A DNA stretch of 64,000 nt from Acidimicrobiales bacterium (GCA_035294085.1 DATGLP010000023.1:98661-162660), one strand, 5' to 3'; counted from the first letter of the stretch, positions 8,814 through 17,307 are shown. The notes: generated by a model from the letters alone, not told the origin. A program made the numbers and translations.

Positions 8814-9811
8814 ACGTGCAACCCCTGGGGCTCCTGCCGCCCGAGGTCGCCGCCATCGAGGCGGTGTTCGCGGCCCTCGCCGGCTCGGCCGCCGGGGGAT
8901 CCCCGACCGCTCCAACCGACGCGTTCGCGATCCTCCTCGACGCGGCGAGCGCGGCGGGATCCCCGGCCTCCGGCCCGCCGAGCGGCCAGGGGGCCGCGAC
9001 GCCGGGCAGCGCGAGCCCGGTCGTCGCCGAGGCAGAGCGCTTCCTCGGCGTCCCCTACCGCTGGGGCGGCGACAGCCCGGCGACCGGCTTCGACTGCTCC
9101 GGCCTCGTCCAGTACGTGTTCGCGCAGCTCGGCGTGGCGCTCCCGCGCACCTCCGAGCAGCAGGCGACGGTCGGCCAGGCCGTCCCGAACCTCGCCGCGG
9201 CCCAGCCGGGCGACCTCCTCTTCTTCGAACCGGGCGCCAACGGCGCGCCGCCGGGCGAGCCGGGCCACGTCGCGATCTACGCGGGCGACGGCGAGATGAT
9301 CGCCGCGCCGCGAACCGGCGAGGTCGTCCAGCTCCAGCCGGTGCCATCCGAGCCGGTCGCCATCCGGCGCGTCCCGCTCGGCCCGGCAGCGCCCGGCGCG
9401 CCCGTCCAGATGGGGCAGGTCCTCGTACCGGCCGCGGACGCGCCGCTCGTCACGCAGGCCGCCGCGTCGGCCAAGGTGCCCGCCGCCCTGCTCGCCGCGA
9501 TCCTCTACGAGGAGTCCCGCTTCGACCCGAGCGCGCGCTCGAGCGCGGGCGCCGAGGGCATCGCCCAGTTCATGCCGGCGACGGCCGCCGCCCAGGGGAT
9601 CGACCCGTTCGACCCGGCCCAGGCGATCCCCGCCGCGGCGAGACTGCTCGCCGGCTACCGCGCCGCCTTCGGCAGCTGGTCGCTCGCCGTCGCCGCCTAC
9701 GCGGCGGGTGGCGGCGCCGTCGAGCAGGCAGGGGGGATCCCGAACGACGGCTCGACCCCCGCCTACGTCTCCACCGTCCTCTCCCTCGCGAACCTGGCGG
9801 CGGGCAGCTGA
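8810..9811 (+). CDS. NlpC/P60 peptidase plus lytic transglycosylase fusion
   Basis: A 333-residue two-domain wall hydrolase. Residues ~65-180 form an NlpC/P60 endopeptidase with the catalytic Cys in TGFDCSGLVQYVF (~96) and His in PGHVAIYAG (~152). Residues ~205-325 form a soluble lytic transglycosylase with the catalytic Glu in ILYEESRFDPSARS (~235) and the GIAQFMPATA block. There is no signal peptide. The gene overlaps fliJ and fliK by a few bases, so it is an integral member of the flagellar operon. It probably opens peptidoglycan for the rod, as FlgJ does elsewhere, and is probably exported by the flagellar apparatus (inference). Domain order is peptidase first, transglycosylase second. 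Confidence 0.88.
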   Translation: MNVQPLGLLPPEVAAIEAVFAALAGSAAGGSPTAPTDAFAILLDAASAAGSPASGPPSGQGAATPGSASPVVAEAERFLGVPYRWGGDSPATGFDCSGLVQYVFAQLGVALPRTSEQQATVGQAVPNLAAAQPGDLLFFEPGANGAPPGEPGHVAIYAGDGEMIAAPRTGEVVQLQPVPSEPVAIRRVPLGPAAPGAPVQMGQVLVPAADAPLVTQAAASAKVPAALLAAILYEESRFDPSARSSAGAEGIAQFMPATAAAQGIDPFDPAQAIPAAARLLAGYRAAFGSWSLAVAAYAAGGGAVEQAGGIPNDGSTPAYVSTVLSLANLAAGS

Positions 9812-11022
9812 TGGGTGCGCTCCGGGCCACGCCGCCGGCCGCTGCGGCCGCTGCCCAGCGGGAGCTGGAGCGCCCCGGCGCGCACGCGCCCCACCCCGCA
9901 GGCGCCGGCCACTTCGCGGCCGTGCTCGACGGGGCCGTCCCCGCGCCCCGGCGCCGCAGCGAGCGCGCCGGTACCAGCGAGGAGGCCGGCCTCCTCGTCG
10001 CCCTCGCCGTCGCGGGGGACGCCGGCGCGGCAGCGTCGAGGGCCTCGGTCGGGGCGGCCGTCGAGCCGGACCGGCCGACCACCGACGGGGCGCGGCCACC
10101 TCGCGCCAGCGAGCTGGACCTGCGACGGCTGACCGGTGACGCGGGAGCCGCCGCCACGCCGGCGCCGGGCGAGCCGACGGCGAAGCACGCCGACGGCGCC
10201 CCGACCGAGTCCCCGGCGCGCCCGGGCGGGGGCCCGGCGGCGCCCCCGAGCGGCGGCCGGGCGGCGCCCAGCGGTCGAACGCCGCTCGAGCCCGCGTGGC
10301 ACGAACCCAGACCGCCGACCGCCAGCGCCGCCGCCGCGCGCGGCGCGAGCCCGCAGCCGCCCGGGGTCCCGGCGCGCGCGCACCCGCTCGCCCCCGCGCC
10401 GAGCCAGCGGACGCCCCTTCCCGCCCACCCGGCGAGGAACGCGGCCACCCCGGCGCGACCGACCACGGCGCGGGACGCGCCAGGGGTGCGGGCGGGGCGG
10501 GCACCCGGCACGCCGAGCGAGCGGCACCGCGCCGGCGCGCCCGCCTGGCGCCTCCCCGGCGTGCCGCCCCCGGCCCCGGCCCGCACGGACCCGCCGGACG
10601 CCGCCGCGCCGCGGCGCGCGCCGAGCGGCGAGGCCCGCTCCGCGGGGCCCGCCGGTCCCCTCCTCGGCGCTCTCTCCAAGGCGCGCCCGGGAGCGAACGG
10701 CACCTTCTCCATCACGGCCTCGCTCGACCCGCCCGAGCTCGGGCGGATCGAAGCGACCGTCACCGTCCAAGGCGAGCGAGTCGAGATCGCCCTCGCGCCG
10801 GTGAGCGACGCCGGCCACGCCGCCCTCGCCGGCGCCCTCGGCGCGCTCCGGTCGCACCTCGAGTCCCAGGGCTTCGCCGTCGCCAGCCTCTCGCTCGCCG
10901 AGCCGCGAGCGCTCGCCGGACGCCGCGACCGGCAGCGCGAGGCCCCGGTCGGCGCTCGGCGGGACCCGCAGCGCCCCGGGGACGCGAGCGACCGCCCCCA
11001 CGTTCTCGACCTGGTGCTCTAG
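9811..11022 (+). CDS. fliK: Flagellar hook-length control protein FliK
   Basis: A 403-residue protein with a long, disordered Pro/Ala/Arg-rich region (residues ~30-280) and a compact C-terminal domain. The C-terminal domain has the FliK hallmarks LDPPELGRIEATVTVQGERV and ...ALGALRSHLESQGFAVASLSL. FliK measures hook length while being exported and then switches export specificity through FlhB. The ATG shares a base with the stop of the upstream gene (TGATG); the longer frame upstream is spurious. It is directly followed by flgD, whose ribosome site AGGAGG overlaps the fliK stop codon. Confidence 0.9.
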   Translation: MGALRATPPAAAAAAQRELERPGAHAPHPAGAGHFAAVLDGAVPAPRRRSERAGTSEEAGLLVALAVAGDAGAAASRASVGAAVEPDRPTTDGARPPRASELDLRRLTGDAGAAATPAPGEPTAKHADGAPTESPARPGGGPAAPPSGGRAAPSGRTPLEPAWHEPRPPTASAAAARGASPQPPGVPARAHPLAPAPSQRTPLPAHPARNAATPARPTTARDAPGVRAGRAPGTPSERHRAGAPAWRLPGVPPPAPARTDPPDAAAPRRAPSGEARSAGPAGPLLGALSKARPGANGTFSITASLDPPELGRIEATVTVQGERVEIALAPVSDAGHAALAGALGALRSHLESQGFAVASLSLAEPRALAGRRDRQREAPVGARRDPQRPGDASDRPHVLDLVL

Positions 11023-11030
11023 GAGGAACG

Positions 11031-11447
11031 ATGACCACCCCGATCGACGCGATCACCGCCGTCCCGAGCGCGCCGGCGACGTCCGCCGCGGCGAGCTCGC
11101 CGACGAACGCACTGCTCCAGCCGAACGAGTTCCTGACCCTCTTGATCGACAACCTGAAGTACCAGGACCCGCTCGACCCGACGAACAGCGCCCAGTTCCT
11201 CGGCCAGCTCGCCCAGCTGGCGCAGGTCGAGACGCTCCAGCAGCTGGAGACGACCGACGCGAGCGCTTCCCAGGCCGCCGAGCTCGCGAACGCCACCGCC
11301 CTCGTCGGCCGGCAGGTGAGCGGCACGGATGCCGCGGGGCACACCGTCCAGGGCGTCGTGAGCGGCGTCAGCGACTCCGCCACCGGCCCGGTGCTCGAGG
11401 TCGGGTCCTCGACGCTCGCGCTCGGCGAGGTCGCGACGGTCTCCTGA
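11031..11447 (+). CDS. flgD: Flagellar hook-cap assembly protein FlgD
   Basis: A 138-residue hook-cap scaffold. It has the conserved N-terminal FlgD block NEFLTLLIDNLKYQDPLDPT...FLGQLAQLAQVETLQQLE, then a short region like the first part of the usual C-terminal fold (ALVGRQVSGTDAAG...VLEVGSSTLALGEVATV). It lacks the extended FlnD/Tudor C-terminal domains of enteric FlgD (~230 residues), as do many Gram-positive forms. AGGAGG lies five bases before the ATG. The neighbour flgE is its substrate. Confidence 0.92.
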   Translation: MTTPIDAITAVPSAPATSAAASSPTNALLQPNEFLTLLIDNLKYQDPLDPTNSAQFLGQLAQLAQVETLQQLETTDASASQAAELANATALVGRQVSGTDAAGHTVQGVVSGVSDSATGPVLEVGSSTLALGEVATVS

Positions 11448-11498
11448 GCGCGCCCTCGAGGACGCAGGAACTGACAGCAGCACGAAGGAGGAACCGAC

Positions 11499-12767
11499 AT
11501 GACCGTCCGCTCGCTCGCCGCAGCCGACTCGGGCATCTCGACGATGCAGACGATGATCGACACGATCGGCGACAACGTCGCGAACGCCAACACGACCGGC
11601 TACAAGGCCACCACCCCCCAGTTCGAGGACGTGCTCACCGAGCAGCTCCAGCCGGCGAGCGGCGCCTCGGGGGGTCTGTCGAGCACGAACCCCGCGGCCG
11701 TCGGCGCGGGCGTCCAGGTGGCTGCGATGAACACCGACTTCAGCGAGGGCTCGATCGTCCAGACCGGCGTCCCCTCGGACGTCGCCATCCAGGGGAACGG
11801 CTTCTTCGTGATCTCGAGCGCCGGCCAGACCTACTACACGCGCGACGGCGCCTTCCAGCTCGACGTGAACGGCACGCTCGAGACCGCGAGCGGCGCGCAG
11901 GTCCTCGGCTGGGCGCCGGGGAAGCCGACGACCGGGCCGACCGGGCCGCTCTCCATCCCGGCGGGGCTCACGAGCCCGCCGCAGGAGACGGCGAACGTCA
12001 CCCTCGCGGGGAACGTCGACGCCGGCGCGGCCTCCCCGGTGACGGCGACCTCGACGCTCTACGACGCCCAGGGCAACACCGTCCCCCTCACGCTCACCTT
12101 CACCCCGACGGGCAGCGCGAACCAGTGGCTCCTGCAGGCATCGCTCGCCGGCTCGAACCTGTTCGCTACCGGCGTGGTCCTCACCTTCGACTCGAGCGGC
12201 CAGCTCGCCTCGTACTCGGTGGACGGCGGTCCGACGACGCCGGTCGGGGCGGGTGGCGCGTCGGTCGCGTCGACGAGGGCGCTCCCCGCCGGCTACCAGT
12301 GGAACGAGTCGGCGATCAACTTCGTGCTGCCCGCGCCCTCGTCGCCGGCGGCGCTGACCCAGTTCGCCCAGGGCTCCACGGTCGCGGTCGGCGAGCAGGA
12401 CGGCTACGGGGCGGGCACCATCGAGTCGTACTCGATCGGCGCCACCGGGACGATCACCGGTGCCTTCACCAACGGCCAGACCCAGCAGCTCGGCACGATC
12501 GCACTCGCGACCTTCACGAACCCCTCCGGCCTCGAGAACAACGGGAACCTCGAGTACCAGGAGACCGCGGCCTCCGGCCGACCCCTCGTCGGCACGGCCG
12601 GGACCGGCGGGCGGGGCACCCTGCTCGGCGGAGCGCTCGAGCAGTCGAACGTCCAGCTCGCGAGCCAGCTGACGAGCCTCATCGAGGCGCAGACCGACTA
12701 CGAGGCCGACACGAAGGTGATCGCGACGACCCAGACCGTCCTCCAGGCCCTCGTGACGAACGCGTGA
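11499..12767 (+). CDS. flgE: Flagellar hook protein FlgE
   Basis: A 422-residue hook subunit. The N-terminal axial signature is MIDTIGDNVANANTTGYKA (~26-44). The central FlgE D2-like domain includes GNGFFVISSAGQTYYTRDGAF and TLYDAQGNTVPLTLTFTP. The C-terminal helix is QSNVQLASQLTSLIEAQTDY plus TKVIATTQTVLQALVTNA. A strong AAGGAGGA ribosome site precedes the ATG. As the only long FlgE/F/G-type protein in the locus, it presumably stacks directly on a rod made of FlgB/FlgC, unless distal-rod genes lie elsewhere. Confidence 0.95.
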   Translation: MTVRSLAAADSGISTMQTMIDTIGDNVANANTTGYKATTPQFEDVLTEQLQPASGASGGLSSTNPAAVGAGVQVAAMNTDFSEGSIVQTGVPSDVAIQGNGFFVISSAGQTYYTRDGAFQLDVNGTLETASGAQVLGWAPGKPTTGPTGPLSIPAGLTSPPQETANVTLAGNVDAGAASPVTATSTLYDAQGNTVPLTLTFTPTGSANQWLLQASLAGSNLFATGVVLTFDSSGQLASYSVDGGPTTPVGAGGASVASTRALPAGYQWNESAINFVLPAPSSPAALTQFAQGSTVAVGEQDGYGAGTIESYSIGATGTITGAFTNGQTQQLGTIALATFTNPSGLENNGNLEYQETAASGRPLVGTAGTGGRGTLLGGALEQSNVQLASQLTSLIEAQTDYEADTKVIATTQTVLQALVTNA

Positions 12768-12811
12768 GCAGGCCAGGCACGGCTGGGGGACCCCGTTGCA
12801 CCTCCACCAGC

Positions 12812-12839
12812 TAAAGCGAGCGGCGCTCGACGTCGTTAG
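12812..12839 (+). promoter_or_regulatory. sigma-28-like promoter of the flbD-motAB operon
   Basis: TAAAGCGA, 12 bases, then GTCGTTAG. Its layout is the same as the element before flgB. It lies in the only sizeable gap (158 bases) between flgE and flbD, and the -10 block ends 86 bases before the flbD start. I see nothing else in this gap. Confidence 0.72.
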
Positions 12840-12925
12840 GCAGGCACGGCCGGCGCTCGCTGTGCGCTCGGCCGCCCGAGGAGAGGCGCCGGATCGCCCC
12901 GATCCGGACCGGAGGCGCTCAGGGC

Positions 12926-13213
12926 GTGATCGTCGTTACGAAGCTCGACGGCAAGCGGATGGCGCTCAGCACCGACCGGATCGAGCGCGTCGAGCACAAC
13001 GACACCTCCGACTCGACGAACATCCACCTCATCGGGGGGTCCACGCTCATCGTGGCCGACCCGGTCGACGAGGTCGTCGAGCGGATCGGCGAGGCGAAGG
13101 CGCGCACGATCGCCCGGGCGTTCCTCCTCGCCGACGAGATGGCACGCGAGCGCGACCACCCAGCACGGGCCTCGGCGCTGCGCGTGCTGCACGACGGCGA
13201 GGAGGTGCCGTGA
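12926..13213 (+). CDS. flbD: FlbD-family flagellar protein
   Basis: A 95-residue protein of the small FlbD family found between flgE and motA in Gram-positive flagellar operons. It begins MIVVTKLDGKRMALSTDRIERVE and includes STLIVADPVDEVVERI, matching the family pattern (MIxVTRLNGxxxxlNxdLIexIE...). It is not the Caulobacter FlbD regulator. The biochemical role is not established. The GTG start is 86 bases after the promoter, and the 3' end overlaps motA. Confidence 0.85.
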   Translation: MIVVTKLDGKRMALSTDRIERVEHNDTSDSTNIHLIGGSTLIVADPVDEVVERIGEAKARTIARAFLLADEMARERDHPARASALRVLHDGEEVP

Positions 13214-13983
13214 CCCCCGCCGGCATCGTCCTCGCGCTCGCCGCGCTCTTCGTCGCGATGGTGATGGGGGGCGGCAAGCCAGCCTCGATCATCGACGTGT
13301 CCTCGCTCATCCTCGTCTTCGGCGGGACGATCGGCGCCACGCTCGCCGGGATGACGCGCAAGGAGGCACGCCGGCTCCCGCGCGTGCTCGCGGTGGCGAT
13401 GCGCAGACAGCGCGGCCGCGACCCCGTAGCGTTCACGAACCACCTCCTCGAGCTGGCGCGCGAGGCGCGCACCGGCGGGATGAAGGTCATCGAGGCGGAG
13501 CTGCCCGAGGCGAAGAGCGACCCGTTCACCCGCACCGGCGTCGAGCTCATCGCCACGACCTCCGACCCCGAGCGCGTGCGCGCCGTCCTCGAGGCCGAGG
13601 TGCTCGGGATGCTCGAGCGCCACCGCGCCGGCTACAAGGCCTTCCAGGACATGGCCGGCTTCGCGCCGACGATCGGCATCCTCGGGACCGTCGTCGGCCT
13701 CGTGCACGTCCTCGGCAGCCTGACCTCGCCCGGCCGCCTCGGCCCGGCGATCGCAACCGCCTTCACCGCGACCCTGTGGGGCGTGCTGTCGGCGAACATC
13801 TTCTGGCTGCCGATCGCCAACAAGCTGAGGCACCTCTCGCAGAACGAGCAGGCGTACAAGGAGCTCGTCATCGAGGGCCTGCTCGCCGTCCAGGAGGGAC
13901 TGTCCGGCCCGCAGCTTCGCGACCGGCTCGAGCCCTTCCTCGCCCCGCACGAGCGCCCCTCCGAGCGCGCGGAGGCGGCGTGA
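13210..13983 (+). CDS. motA: Flagellar stator protein MotA
   Basis: A 257-residue stator subunit with MotB in the inner membrane. Transmembrane segments 1-2 lie at ~3-50 (GIVLALAALFVAMVMGGG, then SSLILVFGGTIGATLAGM). A cytoplasmic loop carries the charged helix ...ERVRAVLEAEVLGMLERHRAGYKAFQDM. Transmembrane segments 3-4 are GFAPTIGILGTVVGLVHVL and AIATAFTATLWGVLSANIFWL, holding the conserved prolines and threonines of the channel. The GTG overlaps the flbD stop. The end overlaps motB (TGATG). Confidence 0.94.
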   Translation: MTPAGIVLALAALFVAMVMGGGKPASIIDVSSLILVFGGTIGATLAGMTRKEARRLPRVLAVAMRRQRGRDPVAFTNHLLELAREARTGGMKVIEAELPEAKSDPFTRTGVELIATTSDPERVRAVLEAEVLGMLERHRAGYKAFQDMAGFAPTIGILGTVVGLVHVLGSLTSPGRLGPAIATAFTATLWGVLSANIFWLPIANKLRHLSQNEQAYKELVIEGLLAVQEGLSGPQLRDRLEPFLAPHERPSERAEAA

Positions 13984-14708
13984 TGCGACGGACGCCCGAG
14001 CCCGGCCACGAGGGCCCCGCCGGCATGGAGCGGTGGCTGCTCACCTACTCGGACATGATCACGCTGCTCCTCGTGCTCTTCATCGTCCTCTACGCCCTGT
14101 CGAGCCTCAACCACGTGAAGTACGCGCAGTTCGAGCGGGGGGTCGCGACGTCGTTCAACGACGGCCCCGCCCAGCCGTCCTCGGCGCGCACGCGCCCGAG
14201 CCCGACCACCGGGCGCGAGGAGGTGCTCGCCGGCGAGGCCTCGCTGCGGCGCCTCGAGGCGGAGCTGCGCGCCGCGCTGCGGCGCGCCGGGCTGCTCCAG
14301 GACACGACGATCTCGATCGGCCCCCTCGGCCTCACGGTGGGGCTCGTGACCGAGAAGACCTTCTACTCGATCGACTCGGCGTCCCTGTCGACCCTCGGCG
14401 ACCGCATCGTCGACGTCGCGGCGCACGTGCTCCGCCGCTACCGCAACCCGATCAGCGTCGACGGCTACACCGACAACGAGCCGATCCTCGGGGGGCCGTT
14501 CCAGACGAACTGGCAGCTGTCCGCCCAGCGCGCGGTGAACGTCGTCCAGCGTCTCCAGGCCGACCGAGTCCGGCCGAGCCAGCTGTACGCCGTGGGCTTC
14601 GGCCAGTACCACCCGAGCGTGCCGAACAACTCGGCGCGCCACCGCGCCGAGAACCGGCGCGTCGACATCGTCGTCTCGCGCCCCGGCCAGAAGGTGACCA
14701 TCTCGTGA
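13983..14708 (+). CDS. motB: Flagellar stator protein MotB
   Basis: A 241-residue stator subunit. There is a single membrane helix at ~18-42 carrying the ion-binding Asp24 in WLLTYSDMITLLLVL, then a linker and plug region. The OmpA-like peptidoglycan-binding domain lies at ~130-235 (ISVDGYTDNEPI, NWQLSAQRAVNVV, NSARHRAENRRVDIVV). The helix is of the proton-type Asp pattern, but ion choice cannot be settled from sequence. The next gene is fliM with a one-codon overlap; the fliL gene that normally sits here is absent. Confidence 0.95.
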   Translation: MRRTPEPGHEGPAGMERWLLTYSDMITLLLVLFIVLYALSSLNHVKYAQFERGVATSFNDGPAQPSSARTRPSPTTGREEVLAGEASLRRLEAELRAALRRAGLLQDTTISIGPLGLTVGLVTEKTFYSIDSASLSTLGDRIVDVAAHVLRRYRNPISVDGYTDNEPILGGPFQTNWQLSAQRAVNVVQRLQADRVRPSQLYAVGFGQYHPSVPNNSARHRAENRRVDIVVSRPGQKVTIS

Positions 14709-15577
14709 GCCCGATCCGCTCCCACGACTTCCGCCACGCCGAGACCATCGACCGCGCCTACCTGCGCACCTTGAACGCGATCTTCGACGCGTTCGCCCGC
14801 CACGCCTCGATCGACCTGTCGACCCAGACGCGCCACGCCTGCGAGCTCGCCTTCGAGTCCCTCGCGGAGCGACCGTGGCGCGACGCCGGCCTCCTCGTCG
14901 GCGAGCGGCCCTACGTCGTGACGTTCGGCGCGCACCCGCTCCCCGGGCAGGGCGCGCTCATCCTGCCCGTCGAGGCGGCGATGCGCATCCTCGAGCTGCG
15001 CCTCGGCGGCGGCGACAGCGCCCCCTACGACGGGCACCTCGAGCCGACCGAGACCGACTACGGCCTGCTCGGCCCCGTCTTCCAGAGCCTGCTCGACGAG
15101 CTCGCCCGGTCGATGGCGCGCGCCGTCCCCATCCACGCCAGGGTGGTCAACCAGGAGAGCAGCCTCCAGTTCGTCCAGTTCGCGAGCCCCGCCGAGATGT
15201 GCCTGTGGGCGAGCTTCAGCCTCCACACCGGTGGCGACGAGCCGGCCGCCTGCCAGGTGTGCCTGCCCTTCCCCGCCGTTCGCCAGCTCGTCGACCTCCT
15301 GCGCGAGGCCAGCCGACCCCCCGAGGACACCGGCGGCGACGCGATCGCGCAGGCCGTGCTGCGCGTCCCGATCGAGGTCCGCCTCGAGGTCCCCCCCGTC
15401 GAGCTCGCGCCCCTCGAGGCTGCCGCCCTCCAGCCGGGAGACGTCGTGCCCCTCCACCACCCGAAGGACCGCCCCTTCGACGTGCGCGCCGGCAACGTCC
15501 TCGTCGCGCGGGCGCGGCCCGGGCGCGTCGGCTCGAAGGTCGTCTGCTCGATCGTCGAGGAGGTGAGCCCCGCGTGA
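14705..15577 (+). CDS. fliM: Flagellar motor switch protein FliM, short N-terminus
   Basis: A 290-residue C-ring protein. The sequence starts almost at the YDFRRP-like block (SHDFRHAETIDRAYLRTLNAIF). It then has the middle CheC-like domain (LPVEAAMRILELRLGG, ETDYGLLGPVFQSLLDELA) and the C-terminal SpoA domain (EVRLEVPPVELAPLEAAALQPGDVVPL). The usual first ~30 residues with the CheY-binding LSQxEIDALL peptide are missing. The GTG overlaps the motB stop, so a longer start is unlikely. It should still bind FliG and FliN. Confidence 0.92.
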   Translation: MSPIRSHDFRHAETIDRAYLRTLNAIFDAFARHASIDLSTQTRHACELAFESLAERPWRDAGLLVGERPYVVTFGAHPLPGQGALILPVEAAMRILELRLGGGDSAPYDGHLEPTETDYGLLGPVFQSLLDELARSMARAVPIHARVVNQESSLQFVQFASPAEMCLWASFSLHTGGDEPAACQVCLPFPAVRQLVDLLREASRPPEDTGGDAIAQAVLRVPIEVRLEVPPVELAPLEAAALQPGDVVPLHHPKDRPFDVRAGNVLVARARPGRVGSKVVCSIVEEVSPA

Positions 15578-15885
15578 GCGTTCCGTTCGAGGAGCCGGGG
15601 GAGGCCGAGGTCGTGCTCGGCGGCGACGAGGCCTGGGAGCGCAGGCTGGCGCGCCTGAGCGACGTGCCGCTGCGCATCTCGGTGCAGATCGGCCAGACGA
15701 AGCTGCCCATCGCCCAGGTGCTCCAGCTGCGCGAGGGGCACGTGATCGAGCTCGACCGCCAGGTCGGCGCGCCGGTCGACGTCGTCGCCAACGAGCACGT
15801 CGTCATCGCCCGCGGCGAGGTCGTCGAGGTCGACGACGAGTACGGGGTGCGGATCACCGAGATCGTCGCCGGAGCGCTCGAGTAG
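15574..15885 (+). CDS. fliN: Flagellar motor switch protein FliN
   Basis: A 103-residue protein consisting of a short acidic leader and one SpoA (FliMN C-terminal) domain: LSDVPLRISVQIGQTKLPIAQVLQLREGHVIEL, then PVDVVANEHVVIARGEVVEVDDEYGVRITEIV. It has no FliY-type CheC domain or CheY-binding leader. The GTG overlaps the fliM stop and the end shares a base with the fliO start. It forms the base of the C ring and docks FliH-FliI. Confidence 0.95.
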   Translation: MSVPFEEPGEAEVVLGGDEAWERRLARLSDVPLRISVQIGQTKLPIAQVLQLREGHVIELDRQVGAPVDVVANEHVVIARGEVVEVDDEYGVRITEIVAGALE

Positions 15886-16283
15886 TGGCCACCTTCTCCC
15901 TGTTCGTGCGCATGCTCGTGGCGCTCGGCGTCACCCTCGGTCTCCTCTACGCGGTGGCGCGCGTCGCCCGGGCGGCGCAGGGCCGGGGCCTCGGGCGCCG
16001 CCACGAGCGCGCGCGCTCGCCGGCCCGCCGGCCACCGATCGAGGTCCTCGCCCGGCGCGCCCTGTCGCGCTCGAGCGGCATCTCGATCGTGCGCGTCGGC
16101 AGGCGCGTCTTCGTCCTCGCCACGGCCCACGAGCGCGTCGAGTGCCTCGGCGAGCTCCAGCCGGGCGAGCTCGAGGAACAGCTCGGCCAGAGCCCGCCAG
16201 GGACGGCGGGCTCGGAGGATCGCCTCCCCTCAGCATGGGACGCTGCCATCTCGACGCTCAGGGAGCTGACCGTCCGGCGCTAG
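15885..16283 (+). CDS. fliO: Flagellar biosynthetic protein FliO
   Basis: A 132-residue protein. One membrane helix (residues ~4-25, LFVRMLVALGVTLGLLYAVAR) is followed by a basic stretch and a small soluble domain (IEVLARRALSRSSGISIVRVGRRVFVLATAHERVECLGEL). The second part matches the FliO core (vlarxxLgxkxxlxlVxvgxxxxLvgvt). FliO aids assembly of the FliP pore. It starts on the last base of the fliN stop codon and is followed by fliP. Confidence 0.9.
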   Translation: MATFSLFVRMLVALGVTLGLLYAVARVARAAQGRGLGRRHERARSPARRPPIEVLARRALSRSSGISIVRVGRRVFVLATAHERVECLGELQPGELEEQLGQSPPGTAGSEDRLPSAWDAAISTLRELTVRR

Positions 16284-16351
16284 CCGGGCGGCGCTCGGAG
16301 AAGGCGCCCGATGCCACGACACGACGACGCCTCGCCCGCGGCGGGTCCCCG

Positions 16352-17035
16352 GTGAGCCCCCTCGCGCTCGCCGGGCCGAGCCCGTCGGTCACGATCGACC
16401 TGAGGGGCCTGCACAGCCCCTCGACGTCGATCCTCGTCGTCGTGGCGCTCACCCTGCTCTCGGTGGCGCCCTCGCTGCTCGTCCTGCTCACCGGGTTCAC
16501 CCGGATCTTCATCGTGCTCGGCCTGACGCGCAACGCCCTCGGCCTCCAGTCGATCCCGCCGAACCAGGTGCTGGCGGGGATCGCCCTGTTCCTCTCCCTC
16601 TTCGTCATGGCCCCGGTGCTCTCGCAGATCAACCACGACGCCGTCCAGCCCTACCTGCACGGCAAGGTCGACGCCACGACGGCCATCAAGGCGGCCGAGA
16701 CGCCACTGAAGTCGTGGATGCTGCGCCAGACGCGTGCGAACGAGCTCGCCCTGTTCCGCTCGGCCGCGCACGAGCACGGCTCGCCGGCGTCGCTGCCGAT
16801 GACGACGGTCGTGCCCGCCTTCGTGCTCTCGGAGGTGGAGAGCGCCTTCGTCATCGGCTTCGTCGTGTTCATCCCCTTTATGGTGATCGACCTCGTCGTC
16901 TCGTCGGTCCTCATGTCGATGGGGATGTTCATGCTGCCCCCCACCCTCGTCTCGCTCCCCTTCAAGATCCTCCTGTTCGTGCTCGTCGACGGCTGGGCGC
17001 TCGTGGTGCACACCTTGCTGTCGAGCTTCCACTGA
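16352..17035 (+). CDS. fliP: Flagellar export-gate protein FliP
   Basis: A 227-residue core pore protein of the export gate. It shows LTLLSVAPSLLVLLTGFTRI, RNALGLQSIPPNQVLAGIALFLSLFVM, TTVVPAFVLSEVESAFVIGFVVFIPFMVIDLVVSSVLMSMGM and PFKILLFVLVDGW, all canonical FliP blocks across about four membrane helices. The GTG at 16352 leaves a short hydrophilic leader before helix 1; the frame upstream runs through fliO and is not coding. It overlaps fliQ (TGATG). Confidence 0.95.
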   Translation: MSPLALAGPSPSVTIDLRGLHSPSTSILVVVALTLLSVAPSLLVLLTGFTRIFIVLGLTRNALGLQSIPPNQVLAGIALFLSLFVMAPVLSQINHDAVQPYLHGKVDATTAIKAAETPLKSWMLRQTRANELALFRSAAHEHGSPASLPMTTVVPAFVLSEVESAFVIGFVVFIPFMVIDLVVSSVLMSMGMFMLPPTLVSLPFKILLFVLVDGWALVVHTLLSSFH

Positions 17036-17307
17036 TGAGCTCCGCGACGGCCGTCAACCTCCTCGCCCAGGCGATCGTCCTCGTGGTGAAGCTCGCCGGG
17101 CCGGTCCTCGTCGCGACGCTCGTCGTCGGCCTCACCATCTCCCTCGTCCAGGCCGTCACCTCGGTGCAGGAGTTCACCCTCACCTTCCTGCCGAAGCTCG
17201 TCGCGGTGGCCGCCATCCTCGCCGTCTCGGGCCACTGGATGGTGAGCCAGCTCGTCGACTACACGGACCAGCTCTTCCGCTCGATCCCCGCGCTCCTCGG
17301 TTCGTGA
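17035..17307 (+). CDS. fliQ: Flagellar export-gate protein FliQ
   Basis: A 90-residue protein with two membrane helices (AIVLVVKLAGPVLVATLVVGLTISLVQAVT and LVAVAAILAVSGHWMVSQLV) and the conserved connecting loop SVQEFTLTFLPKL. Size and sequence are typical. It forms the lower part of the FliP-FliQ-FliR pore. Both ends overlap neighbouring gate genes. Confidence 0.96.
   Translation: MSSATAVNLLAQAIVLVVKLAGPVLVATLVVGLTISLVQAVTSVQEFTLTFLPKLVAVAAILAVSGHWMVSQLVDYTDQLFRSIPALLGS

Noticed and set aside
8810..9811. NlpC/P60-transglycosylase protein as a phage or conjugation endolysin
   Set aside because: No phage or conjugation genes nearby, and the gene overlaps fliJ and fliK, so it is part of the flagellar operon.
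12926..13213. FlbD as the sigma-54 activator of Caulobacter
   Set aside because: The protein is 95 residues with no receiver or AAA+ domain; it belongs to the unrelated small Gram-positive FlbD family.
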